A DNA stretch of 64,000 bases from an uncultured Saprospiraceae bacterium (GTDB taxonomy: Bacteria; Bacteroidota; Bacteroidia; Chitinophagales; Saprospiraceae), in the NCBI GenBank assembly GCA_938041445.1, contig CALISO010000027.1, positions 1 through 64,000 of the forward strand, written 5' to 3'. Below are positions 26,101 to 34,269 of this stretch, piece after piece. Each line of letters opens with the position of its first letter. Positions within the stretch are counted from its first letter, which is position 1. The notes beneath the pieces are model-generated. The model ran no database searches and had not been told where the DNA came from. It worked only from the letters and a program-made list of their open reading frames with translations. A program made the translations under genes and the position numbers.

Positions 26101-28400
26101 ATAGCTCACCGGAAAGTGGTGGAGATGACGCTACTGATGATGCAGTATCAAGAATGGTAACTATATCATTCGATAATCCTACAGACAATCCAATACTACA
26201 CATTGATAGATTGGGTGGTAATGGAGAAAATGAAGGAATATTCTCATCTAATACTACAATTTGGACATTAATGACTCCTGGCGTTTCTGTATCTAGACTT
26301 TCTGGTAACAGTCAGTTTATTGTGCAGAATAATGCATTCTGGAGAGAACCTGGCGTAGTGCTAGGATCTGCTAATCCAGGAAGTGAGGCTGATGGCCCAA
26401 CTGGTACAGCAGCTGGTAGTGTACGATTTGATGGAACAGTAACAGACTTAACATTTATGGTTACTGCAGCTGGTGTTGAAGGAATTGGAGGAGACGGTAT
26501 TGAGTTTATCGTAGGTGCTGCTGGTGCAGGGTGTTGTACGGCAACAGCTACTATTAACGTAGAAGTTACACCGAACCCATTAAGCCCTGCTAATACGCCA
26601 ATTATGGTTTGTCAAGGTGACGCAGCAACGCTTAACCCTGATGCCCTGGCTGGTTACGAATATTCTTGGACAGCAAACCCAGCGTTTGCATTTGATGATC
26701 CGACAGCTGGTACACAAGTTGTGACAGTTTCAGAGACTACAGTATTTACTGCAACTGCAGTATCATTTGATTCTGGATGTACATTTACAGAGACTATTAC
26801 TGTAGTACCTGCTGATAATCCAATAGGAATGAACAGTGATGATGCAATCACATTATGTCCTGGAGAAACTTATAACGGAGAGATCACTGCTGATCAAAAT
26901 GTTGAAGTTTGGTGCTACTACACTTATACAGGTTCTGGTAATATGCCAGTAACAGTGTTTACAGGTAGTGGTGTTACTACTGGTTCTGGAGGTTCATGGG
27001 TATATCCTTGGATGTTTACTGATACAGGATCAGGAAGTGGGTTTGTTACCAAAGAATTCTTTGGTGTAGAGACTGGATGTAGTTCTTCTATTACAATACC
27101 AGTTATTATTAATGATGCTGATGTATTCATTAATGCTGATGATATGAACCCAACTGGTCAGGATGAGATTGTATTCTGTCAAGGTGACGAAGTCACTCTT
27201 ACAGCATCGTCTGATCAAGGTATAGTATCTACAGTATGGACTGATATGGATGGTAATGAGATAGGAACTGATAACCCACTTACGTTCACTCCTGGTGGAC
27301 CAATGGTTGTGACTGTTACTTCTACATTAGCTAACGGTTGTATGGCAACTAACTCTATAATCTTGACTCCAATCGATCTAATGGTCGGTATTACATCATC
27401 TACGGGTGATACATATTGTCCTGGAGAAGAGGTGACTTTGACTGCAGATGTTGACCCAGAAGACTTAATCGTTACTTGGGTATGTAGTGATGGAACTACG
27501 TTTACAGGGAATCCACTTGTAACTACTCCTGAAGGTGTAGTAGAGTGTACTGCAACTGTAATGCAAGATGGATGTGAAGATTCTGCAACATTTACATTAA
27601 CACCATTCGAAAGCAACTTAGCTGTAACGACAACTGATGCAGTAATTTGCCCAGGTGAAGAAGTTACAATGACAGCAACTGCTGACGAAGATTGTGATTT
27701 ACTATGGAGTACTGGCGAGACTACTGATATGATTACGGTAAGTCCTACAGAGACTACAGAATATACAGTGACTTGTACATCTTCTGATGGTTGTGTATCT
27801 ACAGTAAGCGTTATTGTTACTGTTAGTGATGCTCCAGATGTGATTGCAGATCTTAGTCCTGATACTTACGAAGAGAACTCTGGTGATTCATCTACATTGA
27901 CTGTGACGAATCCTGATGCTGATTGTAGCTATGAGTGGTTCGATGCTGCTGGTAACTCTATCGGAACAGGTGAATCAGTTGTTGTAAGTCCACAAGAGGA
28001 AGGTTCATATGACTACACAGTTGTGTGTACTACTGTTGATGGATGTACATCTCAGGATACTGTGACATTGACAGTTACTCCAGAAGAAGAGCCAGTAGAT
28101 TGTTCAGATTCAGACATTTACATTCCAAATACATTCTCACCGAATGCGGATGCGACGAATGATGACTATCTCTTATTCAACGAGACATCATCTGAAATCC
28201 AGTATGAAATCCTTATCGTTGACAGATGGGGTGAGTGTATGTACAGATTCGATGGTACTGACTTTGGACAAGGATGGGATGGAACTTACGAAGGTGAGCA
28301 ACTTAACCCTGATGTATACGGATACTGTGTCAGATGGACTTGTCCTAATGACGAGGATACTGAGTACGTGAAGACAGGTAACATCACATTAGTGAGATAA
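23136..28400 (+). CDS. Giant T9SS-exported adhesin with CHU_C (type B) domain
   Basis: A 1754-residue protein. A signal peptide ends at about residue 29 (LSAQ). A domain of about 235 residues follows and a second copy occurs at about 918-1130; both contain HIDRLGGN, RLSGNxQFIV, REPxV and NPGSEADG. Between them are PKD/Ig-like modules, including three tandem units starting near 602, 685 and 776 (AACxGSS..GGTLTVT). The rest is further Ig-like modules rich in Thr, Asp and Gly. From about residue 1655 the sequence IYIPNTFSPNADATND to YVKTGNITLVR is the gliding-motility-associated type B sorting domain. It is a surface adhesin or motility-type protein exported through T9SS with the two upstream proteins. 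A strong terminator follows. Confidence 0.9.
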   Translation: MNSMIKNKMKLCWLAAFLLVVSLVDLSAQCNPSLSGDWSGMGTTYDSSLGTNSVSFDSPSEPGANDTSFSPNGTFNAVNDNYWSNPDAEGANSLQFTINWDDTPDSQTSTTGAVTFDVPAEDDAVTRTVTITYATAVQDPIIHIDRLGGNYTTLDGVEPYVSNSTEWTLTTPGITINRLSGNPQFIVAGNVFYREPNVTLNIANPGSEADGTDGTDGTAAGSIQFIGVVTTLTFDVTGIGVEATNAIDGIEMIFDADLAPIADIDITPNPSCEGLELVGASNSIYNEELDITFEWAIDGVVVSTSENTALTFPAGGTYEVTFTVSDGGCSDSVTQTVSVSAADDPSVEITGTFDECGGDSVMFTSDATTDTSIESYEWVVTLPDGSTQTSTEPDFSVETGDGDVNAVLTVTNAIGCVSTATTTINVMNMATDVVIEDITGCAGDDVTAMIDVPAGATITFDPSTGVTFADGVLTASVGEESVDYIYTVTNGSCVSEGTFSVVSLFESIDVLTEATACGGETIVLLEDFPTGYTIESTPEGAVEIVGGDVVFVGSESADITHTITSTTGCVYTAVTAVTVIDASSDLSVVNAADGGSVDGGVAACVSSSVSLTAVGEDGATYSWESTGDVTITMGADEVTVTATVDSEAGGTLTVTAISAEGCTSSITTVVNADSDLTITLDENIAACVGSSATVFAFSDDGTTYVWTADGDITIVAGADAAGVTVTVDSDAGGTLTVTGVSPAGCTGTATVAVGSLQADEIMITADGAGDDGNSGAACIGSSSSYTVSGATDASYAWVAMGDISILGSADTETVEVAFNGDGGGELFVTATSADGCVSTTSVTVAPLETPELDFPDTILACEGQGVELPLDGDLDYTFVVNGEGSVVNGVYTFPLASTGSGAMMVTNETIDVTVGAGADCNETSEIWEGSGSSISSPSGNTTVTVDVPNTPGASDISYTPNGTFNTVNAGYWSQAVEGATSLEFLISWDSSPESGGDDATDDAVSRMVTISFDNPTDNPILHIDRLGGNGENEGIFSSNTTIWTLMTPGVSVSRLSGNSQFIVQNNAFWREPGVVLGSANPGSEADGPTGTAAGSVRFDGTVTDLTFMVTAAGVEGIGGDGIEFIVGAAGAGCCTATATINVEVTPNPLSPANTPIMVCQGDAATLNPDALAGYEYSWTANPAFAFDDPTAGTQVVTVSETTVFTATAVSFDSGCTFTETITVVPADNPIGMNSDDAITLCPGETYNGEITADQNVEVWCYYTYTGSGNMPVTVFTGSGVTTGSGGSWVYPWMFTDTGSGSGFVTKEFFGVETGCSSSITIPVIINDADVFINADDMNPTGQDEIVFCQGDEVTLTASSDQGIVSTVWTDMDGNEIGTDNPLTFTPGGPMVVTVTSTLANGCMATNSIILTPIDLMVGITSSTGDTYCPGEEVTLTADVDPEDLIVTWVCSDGTTFTGNPLVTTPEGVVECTATVMQDGCEDSATFTLTPFESNLAVTTTDAVICPGEEVTMTATADEDCDLLWSTGETTDMITVSPTETTEYTVTCTSSDGCVSTVSVIVTVSDAPDVIADLSPDTYEENSGDSSTLTVTNPDADCSYEWFDAAGNSIGTGESVVVSPQEEGSYDYTVVCTTVDGCTSQDTVTLTVTPEEEPVDCSDSDIYIPNTFSPNADATNDDYLLFNETSSEIQYEILIVDRWGECMYRFDGTDFGQGWDGTYEGEQLNPDVYGYCVRWTCPNDEDTEYVKTGNITLVR
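23763..23789 (+). repeat. Three tandem 9-base units inside the adhesin gene
   Basis: GATGGTACW occurs three times in a row and encodes (DGT)x3. The second copy of the domain, near 26390, has a single related segment. Replication slippage can add or remove units without breaking the frame. Confidence 0.8.
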
Positions 28401-28436
28401 TATGCTTGACTCGATTTCGAGTAAGTAATAAGATAA

Positions 28437-28473
28437 AAAGAGGTCGCCAATTCTATTGGCGGCCTCTTTTGTA
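28437..28473 (+). terminator. Strong rho-independent terminator of the T9SS operon
   Basis: A 15-base stem (28437-28451 with 28455-28469, one G-U pair) closes a TCT loop and runs into TTTTG. It begins 37 bases after the adhesin stop codon. Confidence 0.9.
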
Positions 28474-28499
28474 TTATAATGAGTTCTAGACTACTTTTG
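28469..28499 (+). promoter_or_regulatory. Promoter of mnmA
   Basis: TTG at 28469-28471, 20 bases, then TACTTTTG at 28492-28499: both consensus elements with good spacing. The TTG is made from the T tract of the preceding terminator. A 7-base inverted repeat (AGACTAC/GTAGTCT, 28488-28505) is centred on the -7 box. Transcription would begin near 28505, about 20 bases before the ATG. Confidence 0.65.
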
Positions 28500-28525
28500 T
28501 AGTCTTTACACAATATCCGTATCTG

Positions 28526-29632
28526 ATGAGTAAGCATGGTAAAATTTTAGTGGCGATGAGTGGAGGTATTGATAGTACCGTCACTGCGATGATGTTACAT
28601 GAGCAAGGTTATGAGGTAGTCGGAGTCACAATGAAGACCTGGGACTACAAGACTAGTGGAGGTATCCCATCCAAGGAGACAGGGTGCTGCAGCCTTGATT
28701 CCATCAATGATGCTAGGGAGATTGCTGTAGATATGGGCTTTCATCACTTTATCGTTGATATCAGAGATGAGTTTGGAGATTATGTGATTGACAACTTTGT
28801 TGATGAGTACATCAGTGGACGTACACCCAATCCTTGCATTCTCTGTAATACACATATCAAGTGGAATGCCTTATTGAAGCGAGCTGATTTGTTAGATTGT
28901 GATTATATCGCAACTGGTCACTATGCGAATGTAGAGTCGAATGATGATCGATATTGGATATCAAAGGGAAAAGACATCAACAAGGATCAGAGTTATGTAT
29001 TGTGGGGACTGACGCAAGAATGTCTAGCGAGAACACAATTTCCAATTGGGAATTTCTCAAAGCCTGAAATCAGAGAAATGGCACTAAATTGGGGATATGA
29101 GTCTCTTTCTAAAAAGGCTGAAAGTTATGAAATATGCTTTGTGCCTGGGAACGATTACCGAGAATTTCTCAAAGTACAACGGCCTGAACTAGAGGCAAAT
29201 GTGAAAGGAGGTGTATTCGTCGATTCTGAAAATAATGTGATAGGTGAACATATTGGATATCCATTTTTCACGATTGGTCAACGTAAAGGTCTTGGTCAAG
29301 CTTTTGGCAAGCCTATGTACGTGACAGAGATAAGACCTGAGTCCAATACTGTAGTTCTTGGTGATACTTCGGATCTATTAAAGAATACAATGAATGTTAT
29401 TGACGTTAACTGTATGAAGTATAATAACTTAGGTATTCGCGATGAGGTAGTGACAATGGTGAGATATAATTCTCCTGGGACACTCAGCGACATATCTTCA
29501 GATACTTCAGGAACAGCTGTTAAAGTCAACTTTCATGCAAATGTCAAAGGAATAGCTCCTGGGCAGTCTGCCGTGTTTTATGAGGGTGATGATGTCATTG
29601 GTGGTGGTATTATTTCAACAAATTTCAATTAG
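28526..29632 (+). CDS. mnmA: tRNA-specific 2-thiouridylase MnmA
   Basis: A 368-residue protein of family length. The PP-loop SGGIDS is at 12-17. The catalytic cysteine pair is C104 (in NPCILCN) and C204 (in YEICFVPGND). GHYA, DQSYVLW and the GQRKGLG motif are present, followed by the two C-terminal beta domains. It installs sulfur at C2 of wobble uridine 34 in tRNA Lys, Glu and Gln, using ATP. It is followed three bases later by a lipoprotein gene, probably read from the same promoter. Confidence 0.96.
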   Translation: MSKHGKILVAMSGGIDSTVTAMMLHEQGYEVVGVTMKTWDYKTSGGIPSKETGCCSLDSINDAREIAVDMGFHHFIVDIRDEFGDYVIDNFVDEYISGRTPNPCILCNTHIKWNALLKRADLLDCDYIATGHYANVESNDDRYWISKGKDINKDQSYVLWGLTQECLARTQFPIGNFSKPEIREMALNWGYESLSKKAESYEICFVPGNDYREFLKVQRPELEANVKGGVFVDSENNVIGEHIGYPFFTIGQRKGLGQAFGKPMYVTEIRPESNTVVLGDTSDLLKNTMNVIDVNCMKYNNLGIRDEVVTMVRYNSPGTLSDISSDTSGTAVKVNFHANVKGIAPGQSAVFYEGDDVIGGGIISTNFN

Positions 29633-29635
29633 CTT

Positions 29636-30424
29636 ATGAAATCTTTCTCTCGTTTTTATCTATTTGTTCCATTTATTGCAGTGTTAGCAGGAGTTATGTT
29701 CTTGGCTACATCTTGTCAAGATGATCCACCTGAAGGTCCAGATTTTAGTCAAGATCGACAATACTTGCCTATGGGCAATATTGGATCATATTGGGAGTAT
29801 CAGATGGATAGTACTCTATATGATAATTTTGGTGCGACAATTACAGAAAGCGTCGGATATGAACGCCACGAAGTGATCAATGTAGAATCTACTATACCTG
29901 GTGATACCACTTATACGATTCTCCTACAGAGAAGGCTTGATCTAAATTCTAATTGGCTTAATGATAAGCAGTACAGGGTAGAAATAGGTCTTGATGGTAA
30001 TGTGAATACGACTATAGATAACCTTCGATTCTTAAATATGAAGATTCCAGCGATGGAAATGACCACTTGGGATGGGATATTATTTGATCCAGAGAATGTT
30101 ATCGAGATTATCGAAGGTGAAGTCCTGAATCCTTTCAGAAATTGGGAATATGCAATAGAAGCAAGAGGTATCTCAGTTTCAGCATTTGGAGTAGAGATGA
30201 TGGATTGTATCGATGTCAGAGAAGCTGATGTTTCAACTCTGATTGATCGTAGATCGAGTCACGCATTCTATTGTAGAGGTATTGGATTGGTGAGACTTGA
30301 ACGTTCTATATTAGATTCTCAATGCTTTAACACTAACCCTGACTGCGAATTTGAACCTTGGGAAGTAAAAGCTGATAAAGGTTACATTATGGTCCAAAGC
30401 CTAATGGATCACTTAATATTGTAA
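29636..30424 (+). CDS. Lipoprotein of unknown function
   Basis: A 262-residue protein with a lipoprotein signal (LATSC, lipobox C27) and an acidic, Pro-rich linker. The mature domain (QYLPMGNIGSYWEYQMDS start) is typical of Bacteroidota lipoproteins with a LPLxxGNxWxY opening, and has beta-rich composition. No enzymatic motif was recognised. It starts three bases after mnmA and is 32 bases before rimM, so it is probably part of that transcript. Confidence 0.65.
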   Translation: MKSFSRFYLFVPFIAVLAGVMFLATSCQDDPPEGPDFSQDRQYLPMGNIGSYWEYQMDSTLYDNFGATITESVGYERHEVINVESTIPGDTTYTILLQRRLDLNSNWLNDKQYRVEIGLDGNVNTTIDNLRFLNMKIPAMEMTTWDGILFDPENVIEIIEGEVLNPFRNWEYAIEARGISVSAFGVEMMDCIDVREADVSTLIDRRSSHAFYCRGIGLVRLERSILDSQCFNTNPDCEFEPWEVKADKGYIMVQSLMDHLIL

Positions 30425-30456
30425 GATTAGTAATTACGCTTGTTTAGTACTTCCAT

Positions 30457-30966
30457 ATGTCAGATCTTTCTTTAATAGAAATTGGTAGACTCGGTAAATG
30501 TCGAGGTTTTCAAGGCGATATACACCTGTATCTCAATGATCAGATTGAGCTATCAACTGAGCCTAAGCATTTATTCATTGAAGTAAACGGACTGCCTGTA
30601 CCTCATAAAGTGGTCAGAGTAGGGGAGCACAATGGTGTGATGACTGTAGCATTTGATAGGCTTGAATCAAAGGAAGATGTCGAGGTCCACAAGAATACAA
30701 CTGTATATATCGAAGATCAATACGTAATAATCGAGGAGAGTGCTGCTTTGGTATTTGTTGATTATGAAGTTTATGACCAAGATGCTAATCATATTGGCCA
30801 AGTGGTTGACGTGATTGACCAGTCTCCATTACTATTGTTGCAGGTCAAGGCACATAACAAGGACAAAGTCTATACTCTTCCTTATCATGATGATTTATTG
30901 ATTAATGAAGATGTTGACAGTAAAAGGTTGACAATTGAAATTGTAGAAGGATTGTTGAATATATAA
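30457..30966 (+). CDS. rimM: Ribosome maturation factor RimM
   Basis: A 169-residue protein. The N-terminal RimM barrel has IGRLGKCRGFQGDIHLYL and the C-terminal PRC barrel has YEVYDQDANHIGQVVDV and TLPYHDDLLINEDVDSKRLTIEIVEGLL. RimM helps mature the 30S subunit head by binding S19. The N-terminal motif deviates from the usual GxHGxKGE (here CRGFQGD), so sequence identity to model proteins will be low. rpsP and trmD, the usual neighbours, are not here. Confidence 0.85.
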   Translation: MSDLSLIEIGRLGKCRGFQGDIHLYLNDQIELSTEPKHLFIEVNGLPVPHKVVRVGEHNGVMTVAFDRLESKEDVEVHKNTTVYIEDQYVIIEESAALVFVDYEVYDQDANHIGQVVDVIDQSPLLLLQVKAHNKDKVYTLPYHDDLLINEDVDSKRLTIEIVEGLLNI

Positions 30967-30974
30967 TTCTAGCT

Positions 30975-31000
30975 TCAATGCAAGCATTGATAGTTAACTA
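30975..31000. repeat. Paired palindromes between convergent genes
   Basis: A 16-base inverted repeat (TCAATGC/GCATTGA, 30975-30990) is followed at once by a 10-base palindrome TAGTTAACTA (30991-31000). They lie in the 37-base gap between the rimM and oxidoreductase stop codons and could be a bidirectional end signal. There is no T tract. Confidence 0.45.
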
Positions 31001-31003
31001 GTG

Positions 31004-31996
31004 TTAGTGTTTGATAACGATCTTCCCTACCTGACTGCCGGATCTCAATGCCTCAATTGCGTCAAGAGATTTATCAATGTCAAATACTTCGGATACTTCT
31101 GGTACAATTTTGTGCTTGGCCATAAATGCTATCGCAGCTTTGAATTCTGCTAAGGATCCCATTGTCGTCCCTATAAACTGAATCTGTTTCAGAAAAAATT
31201 TACTGATACTAATAGATGTCTTTGGCGAGCCGGTACTTCCATACGTCACAATTCTACCTCCATATTTCATAAAGTAAAAGTAATTATCCAAGATTGGCGA
31301 TGGTGAACTATCCAAGACTATATCGATTCCACCAGAAAGTGTGTTTAATTGTTGGTGCCAATCTGCATCTTGATAGTTGACTCCACCTTTCGCCCCTTTG
31401 GCTATCGCGTCTTCTATTTTAGCTTGACTAGAACTTGTCACGTATACTTCTGCTCCGTGTGCCAGAGCAAGAGAGAGGCCTGCTTGTGCCACACCTCCAC
31501 CTATCCCGGTGATTAGGACGTTATAATCTTTGCTAATACCACCATGTGTAACGAGTGCCCTCCACGATGTTAATGTCGCGATCGGTAGTGCAGCAGCTTC
31601 TATATCACTCAGATAAGTAGGCTTTTCCACGATTAAATGACTAGCGACACAGATGAATTCTGCGATCGTACCATCGACAGGCATTCCTAAAACCTTGTAT
31701 GAACGATTAGGTGCTTTGAGGTTATCTCCCCACTCATTAGCTGGGTAAATGATGACTGACTTACCTATCCAACGCTTATCTACGTCATCACCAACTTCAA
31801 CAACTTCTCCTGCACCATCTGCTCCTAGGATACACGGCAATTGCATACCTGGATATAATCCTTTCTGAATCCAAAGTTCTCTATGATTGAGGGCTGATGC
31901 GTTGACCTTAATAAGGACTTGACCATTAAGTGGTACAGGACGATCTACTTCCTTAAGGTTGAGTATATGATTAGACTCCAGTACTAGTGCCTTCAT
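31004..31996 (-). CDS. Zinc-independent MDR oxidoreductase (quinone reductase-like)
   Basis: A 330-residue medium-chain dehydrogenase/reductase. The N-terminal GroES-like fold (LGADGAGEVVEVGDDV) and the Rossmann fold (LITGIGGGVAQAG) are in order. The HE and Cys ligands of the catalytic zinc, and the four-Cys structural zinc loop, are absent, so it belongs to the zinc-free quinone oxidoreductase or enoyl reductase group. NAD(P)H use is expected; the substrate is unknown. It is eight bases downstream of the MCE gene on the same strand. Confidence 0.88.
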   Translation of the reverse strand: MKALVLESNHILNLKEVDRPVPLNGQVLIKVNASALNHRELWIQKGLYPGMQLPCILGADGAGEVVEVGDDVDKRWIGKSVIIYPANEWGDNLKAPNRSYKVLGMPVDGTIAEFICVASHLIVEKPTYLSDIEAAALPIATLTSWRALVTHGGISKDYNVLITGIGGGVAQAGLSLALAHGAEVYVTSSSQAKIEDAIAKGAKGGVNYQDADWHQQLNTLSGGIDIVLDSSPSPILDNYFYFMKYGGRIVTYGSTGSPKTSISISKFFLKQIQFIGTTMGSLAEFKAAIAFMAKHKIVPEVSEVFDIDKSLDAIEALRSGSQVGKIVIKH

Positions 31997-32004
31997 AATA
32001 GAGC

Positions 32005-33060
32005 TTAGTTCTGTTCTGCAGGATCATTCTTTGGCAAAGTGTACTTCTCGTGTTTTCTTCCAATCAAAGAGACATTGACATATCGCTTTGGATTGAGTCT
32101 GACATCTTGTAGGAGAAGAGAAAGATTTTCAGAAGTCTCCTCTAGATTGGTGTAGAGCTCTTTATCATTCAGAAAGAGTCCTAGGCTTCCATCAGTACTG
32201 CTCATTTGATCGATTGTCGTCTGCAAGCTCTTAATAGTTGAATTTGCTGACACAGCAGCTTCTTTGAGTTGAGTGACTGTACTATTAGTATTATCTAGTG
32301 TTCCATTGACCTTGCCAACAGTTTGATCAAGATTTAAAGATGCTAGATCCCTACTTGCTTTATCAAGGTTACCAATGATAGAATTGACTTTTTGATTGTT
32401 AGCAGCGACATTCTGACTTATCGCATCTAGATTGTTCAATGTAGAAGTGAGACTGCTATTAGAATTTCTAATGAGGATGTCAAGAGACTTTGTCACATCG
32501 GCAAGATTGTCGATGGCTTGATCAAGATTACTGTACGTTGCGTAGAGTTGAGAATTAGCTGTGTCTTTTGTGATTTTATCAACGATTACGTCAAAACTTT
32601 CGCCAATCGTATTGACAATTGGATCTGCTTCACTAAAATCAACCATCGACCCGATAAGACCAAGAGATTTAGAATCTATTTCGCCACCATCCGGTATACA
32701 AGGCTTTCCATTACCACACAACTCCTTGAACTGTAGTGCCAATTCTCTTCCACCGATAAAGCTAGAATTACGAATGACAGCTATTGCGTCTGTTGGTACA
32801 CCTATCTCAGCATCTACTTGATAGGTAACTTTGACTTTTGTGACATCTTTTGGGTTGAGCTCAATCCCAGTTATAGATCCTACCTTGTATCCACTAACAG
32901 TGACTGCAGAGGCTTCAGCAAGTTCCTTCACATTTTCATAGTAGGAGTAGTAGACATTGTTCTTTTTCAGGATGTTACTTCCTTTAATAAAATTAAATCC
33001 CCAAATACCAACAAGCAATGTCATTAATGCCATGATACCGATATAGATTTCTTTTCGCAT
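32005..33060 (-). CDS. MlaD/MCE family lipid-transport protein
   Basis: A 351-residue protein with one N-terminal transmembrane segment (about residues 6-26, GIMALMTLLVGIWGFNFIKG), then an MCE domain at about 38-115 (AVTVSGYKVGSITGIEL, GGRELALQF). The C-terminal 200 residues are helical and Asn/Ser-rich and should form a periplasmic coiled rod. MCE proteins bind and pass phospholipids between membranes. No ABC permease or ATPase gene is in the window. It is downstream of the amidase gene on the same strand. Confidence 0.88.
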   Translation of the reverse strand: MRKEIYIGIMALMTLLVGIWGFNFIKGSNILKKNNVYYSYYENVKELAEASAVTVSGYKVGSITGIELNPKDVTKVKVTYQVDAEIGVPTDAIAVIRNSSFIGGRELALQFKELCGNGKPCIPDGGEIDSKSLGLIGSMVDFSEADPIVNTIGESFDVIVDKITKDTANSQLYATYSNLDQAIDNLADVTKSLDILIRNSNSSLTSTLNNLDAISQNVAANNQKVNSIIGNLDKASRDLASLNLDQTVGKVNGTLDNTNSTVTQLKEAAVSANSTIKSLQTTIDQMSSTDGSLGLFLNDKELYTNLEETSENLSLLLQDVRLNPKRYVNVSLIGRKHEKYTLPKNDPAEQN

Positions 33061-33116
33061 ATTGCTACGTTGTTTCTACTTGTAAAGATGATAATAATTA
33101 CTGATACAAACTCAGT

Positions 33117-34193
33117 TTAGTTTACTTTGGTGAAAGATATCAAATTTTGATAATCTTCAATATATGCACCTTTGAACCCGTTTTTTTGGAGATATTTCAA
33201 GGCTTCATTTGCCTCAGACCTTGTTATAAAATCTCCAGTGATATGATAGTATATGTTATCACTAACGTAAAGTTCGTAGTCGGGTACGTTGTTCCATTCT
33301 GGCCTTAAGACATTTGCAGAAGCTCCAATCGTTCTTGCGATCACAATTCCATATCTTGCTTGTCTAGGTACAGTTCTTGAGGTAGTAACTACATTTTGCT
33401 TGACTATAGTGGTTGTAGTAGGGGTAACTTGATAATCTAGACTATGGGTAATATAGTGTTGTAAGCCACCATTGATACCATCGGCAATGGCGTATTGGCC
33501 TTTATTGGATAGAAGGTATGATTCATCACTTGGATTACTCAAAAATCCGGTTTCAACCAAGACTCCTGGCATATATAGACCCTTCAGAACTTTGAAGTTA
33601 GCTTGCTTGATTTGTCTTCGTTTGAGGTCAGTGTGTTGTTCCATCTGATTCATAATGATGGAAGCTAGCTGGATACTTTCTTTAAGATTTTGTTGGTGAT
33701 AGGCTTGTGCCAAAATGTAGTTTAAATTATCACCATATGTCTGACCTGAATCATCATCATATGCCTGCTCTCTCTGGAGTAATGAAGCAATATTTCGTTC
33801 AGCATTTTCTCCGAGAACATAAGTCTCGGTACCATTTACTGAAGTGACATCTATCATATTACAATGAATAGAGATAAAGAGATCGGCTTCTACTTTATTG
33901 GCATAGGCGCAGCGTTCTTCTAAAGGAACAAATACATCATGTGTACGTGTCATCTTCACATTAATTTGTGGAGATTGTTGATTGAGACGATTTTTGAGTT
34001 TGTAAGCAATATCCAGAGTCAGATGCTTCTCTATTGAATGATCGCCAGAACAGCCATGATCTTTGCCACCATGCCCAGGATCAATAACAATAGTGTTAAG
34101 ACCTTGTGAAAATCCAAAGCCAACAGACAGTAATAACGTCAGAAATGTTAGAAATACATATACCTTCATGTCAGGAGGCGAAAGGTGTCGCAT
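33117..34193 (-). CDS. N-acetylmuramoyl-L-alanine amidase with C-terminal SPOR-like domain
   Basis: A 358-residue protein; starting at M9 (34169) gives a cleaner signal peptide and may be the real start. The Amidase_3 domain has zinc ligands H41 (DPGHGG), E55 (SIEKH) and the His of SIHCN, and the catalytic Glu of VETGFLSN. The C-terminal 80 residues resemble a SPOR-type fold for binding denuded peptidoglycan. It cuts the bond between muramic acid and the peptide stem in cell separation. Its promoter is overlapped by the start of lptD on the other strand. Confidence 0.92.
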   Translation of the reverse strand: MRHLSPPDMKVYVFLTFLTLLLSVGFGFSQGLNTIVIDPGHGGKDHGCSGDHSIEKHLTLDIAYKLKNRLNQQSPQINVKMTRTHDVFVPLEERCAYANKVEADLFISIHCNMIDVTSVNGTETYVLGENAERNIASLLQREQAYDDDSGQTYGDNLNYILAQAYHQQNLKESIQLASIIMNQMEQHTDLKRRQIKQANFKVLKGLYMPGVLVETGFLSNPSDESYLLSNKGQYAIADGINGGLQHYITHSLDYQVTPTTTTIVKQNVVTTSRTVPRQARYGIVIARTIGASANVLRPEWNNVPDYELYVSDNIYYHITGDFITRSEANEALKYLQKNGFKGAYIEDYQNLISFTKVN

Positions 34194-34201
34194 TTAGACC
34201 T

Positions 34202-34209
34202 TAGTTTTG
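34202..34209 (+). promoter_or_regulatory. Candidate -7 promoter box of lptD
   Basis: TAGTTTTG matches TAnnTTTG, 40 bases before the lptD ATG. It faces the amidase promoter, and the two transcripts would overlap in this 56-base gap. Confidence 0.35.
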
Positions 34210-34239
34210 TGTAGTTAGAGTTACTTATTAGACTTTTGT

Positions 34240-34269
34240 CAAATATATAATGAATTGTAATATAATCAA
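34240..34269 (-). promoter_or_regulatory. Promoter of the amidase gene, -33 inside lptD
   Basis: On the minus strand: TTG (34269-34267), 19 bases, TATATTTG (34247-34240). Both consensus elements are present. The -33 element lies inside the first codons of lptD, so transcription of the two genes may interfere. Confidence 0.6.
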
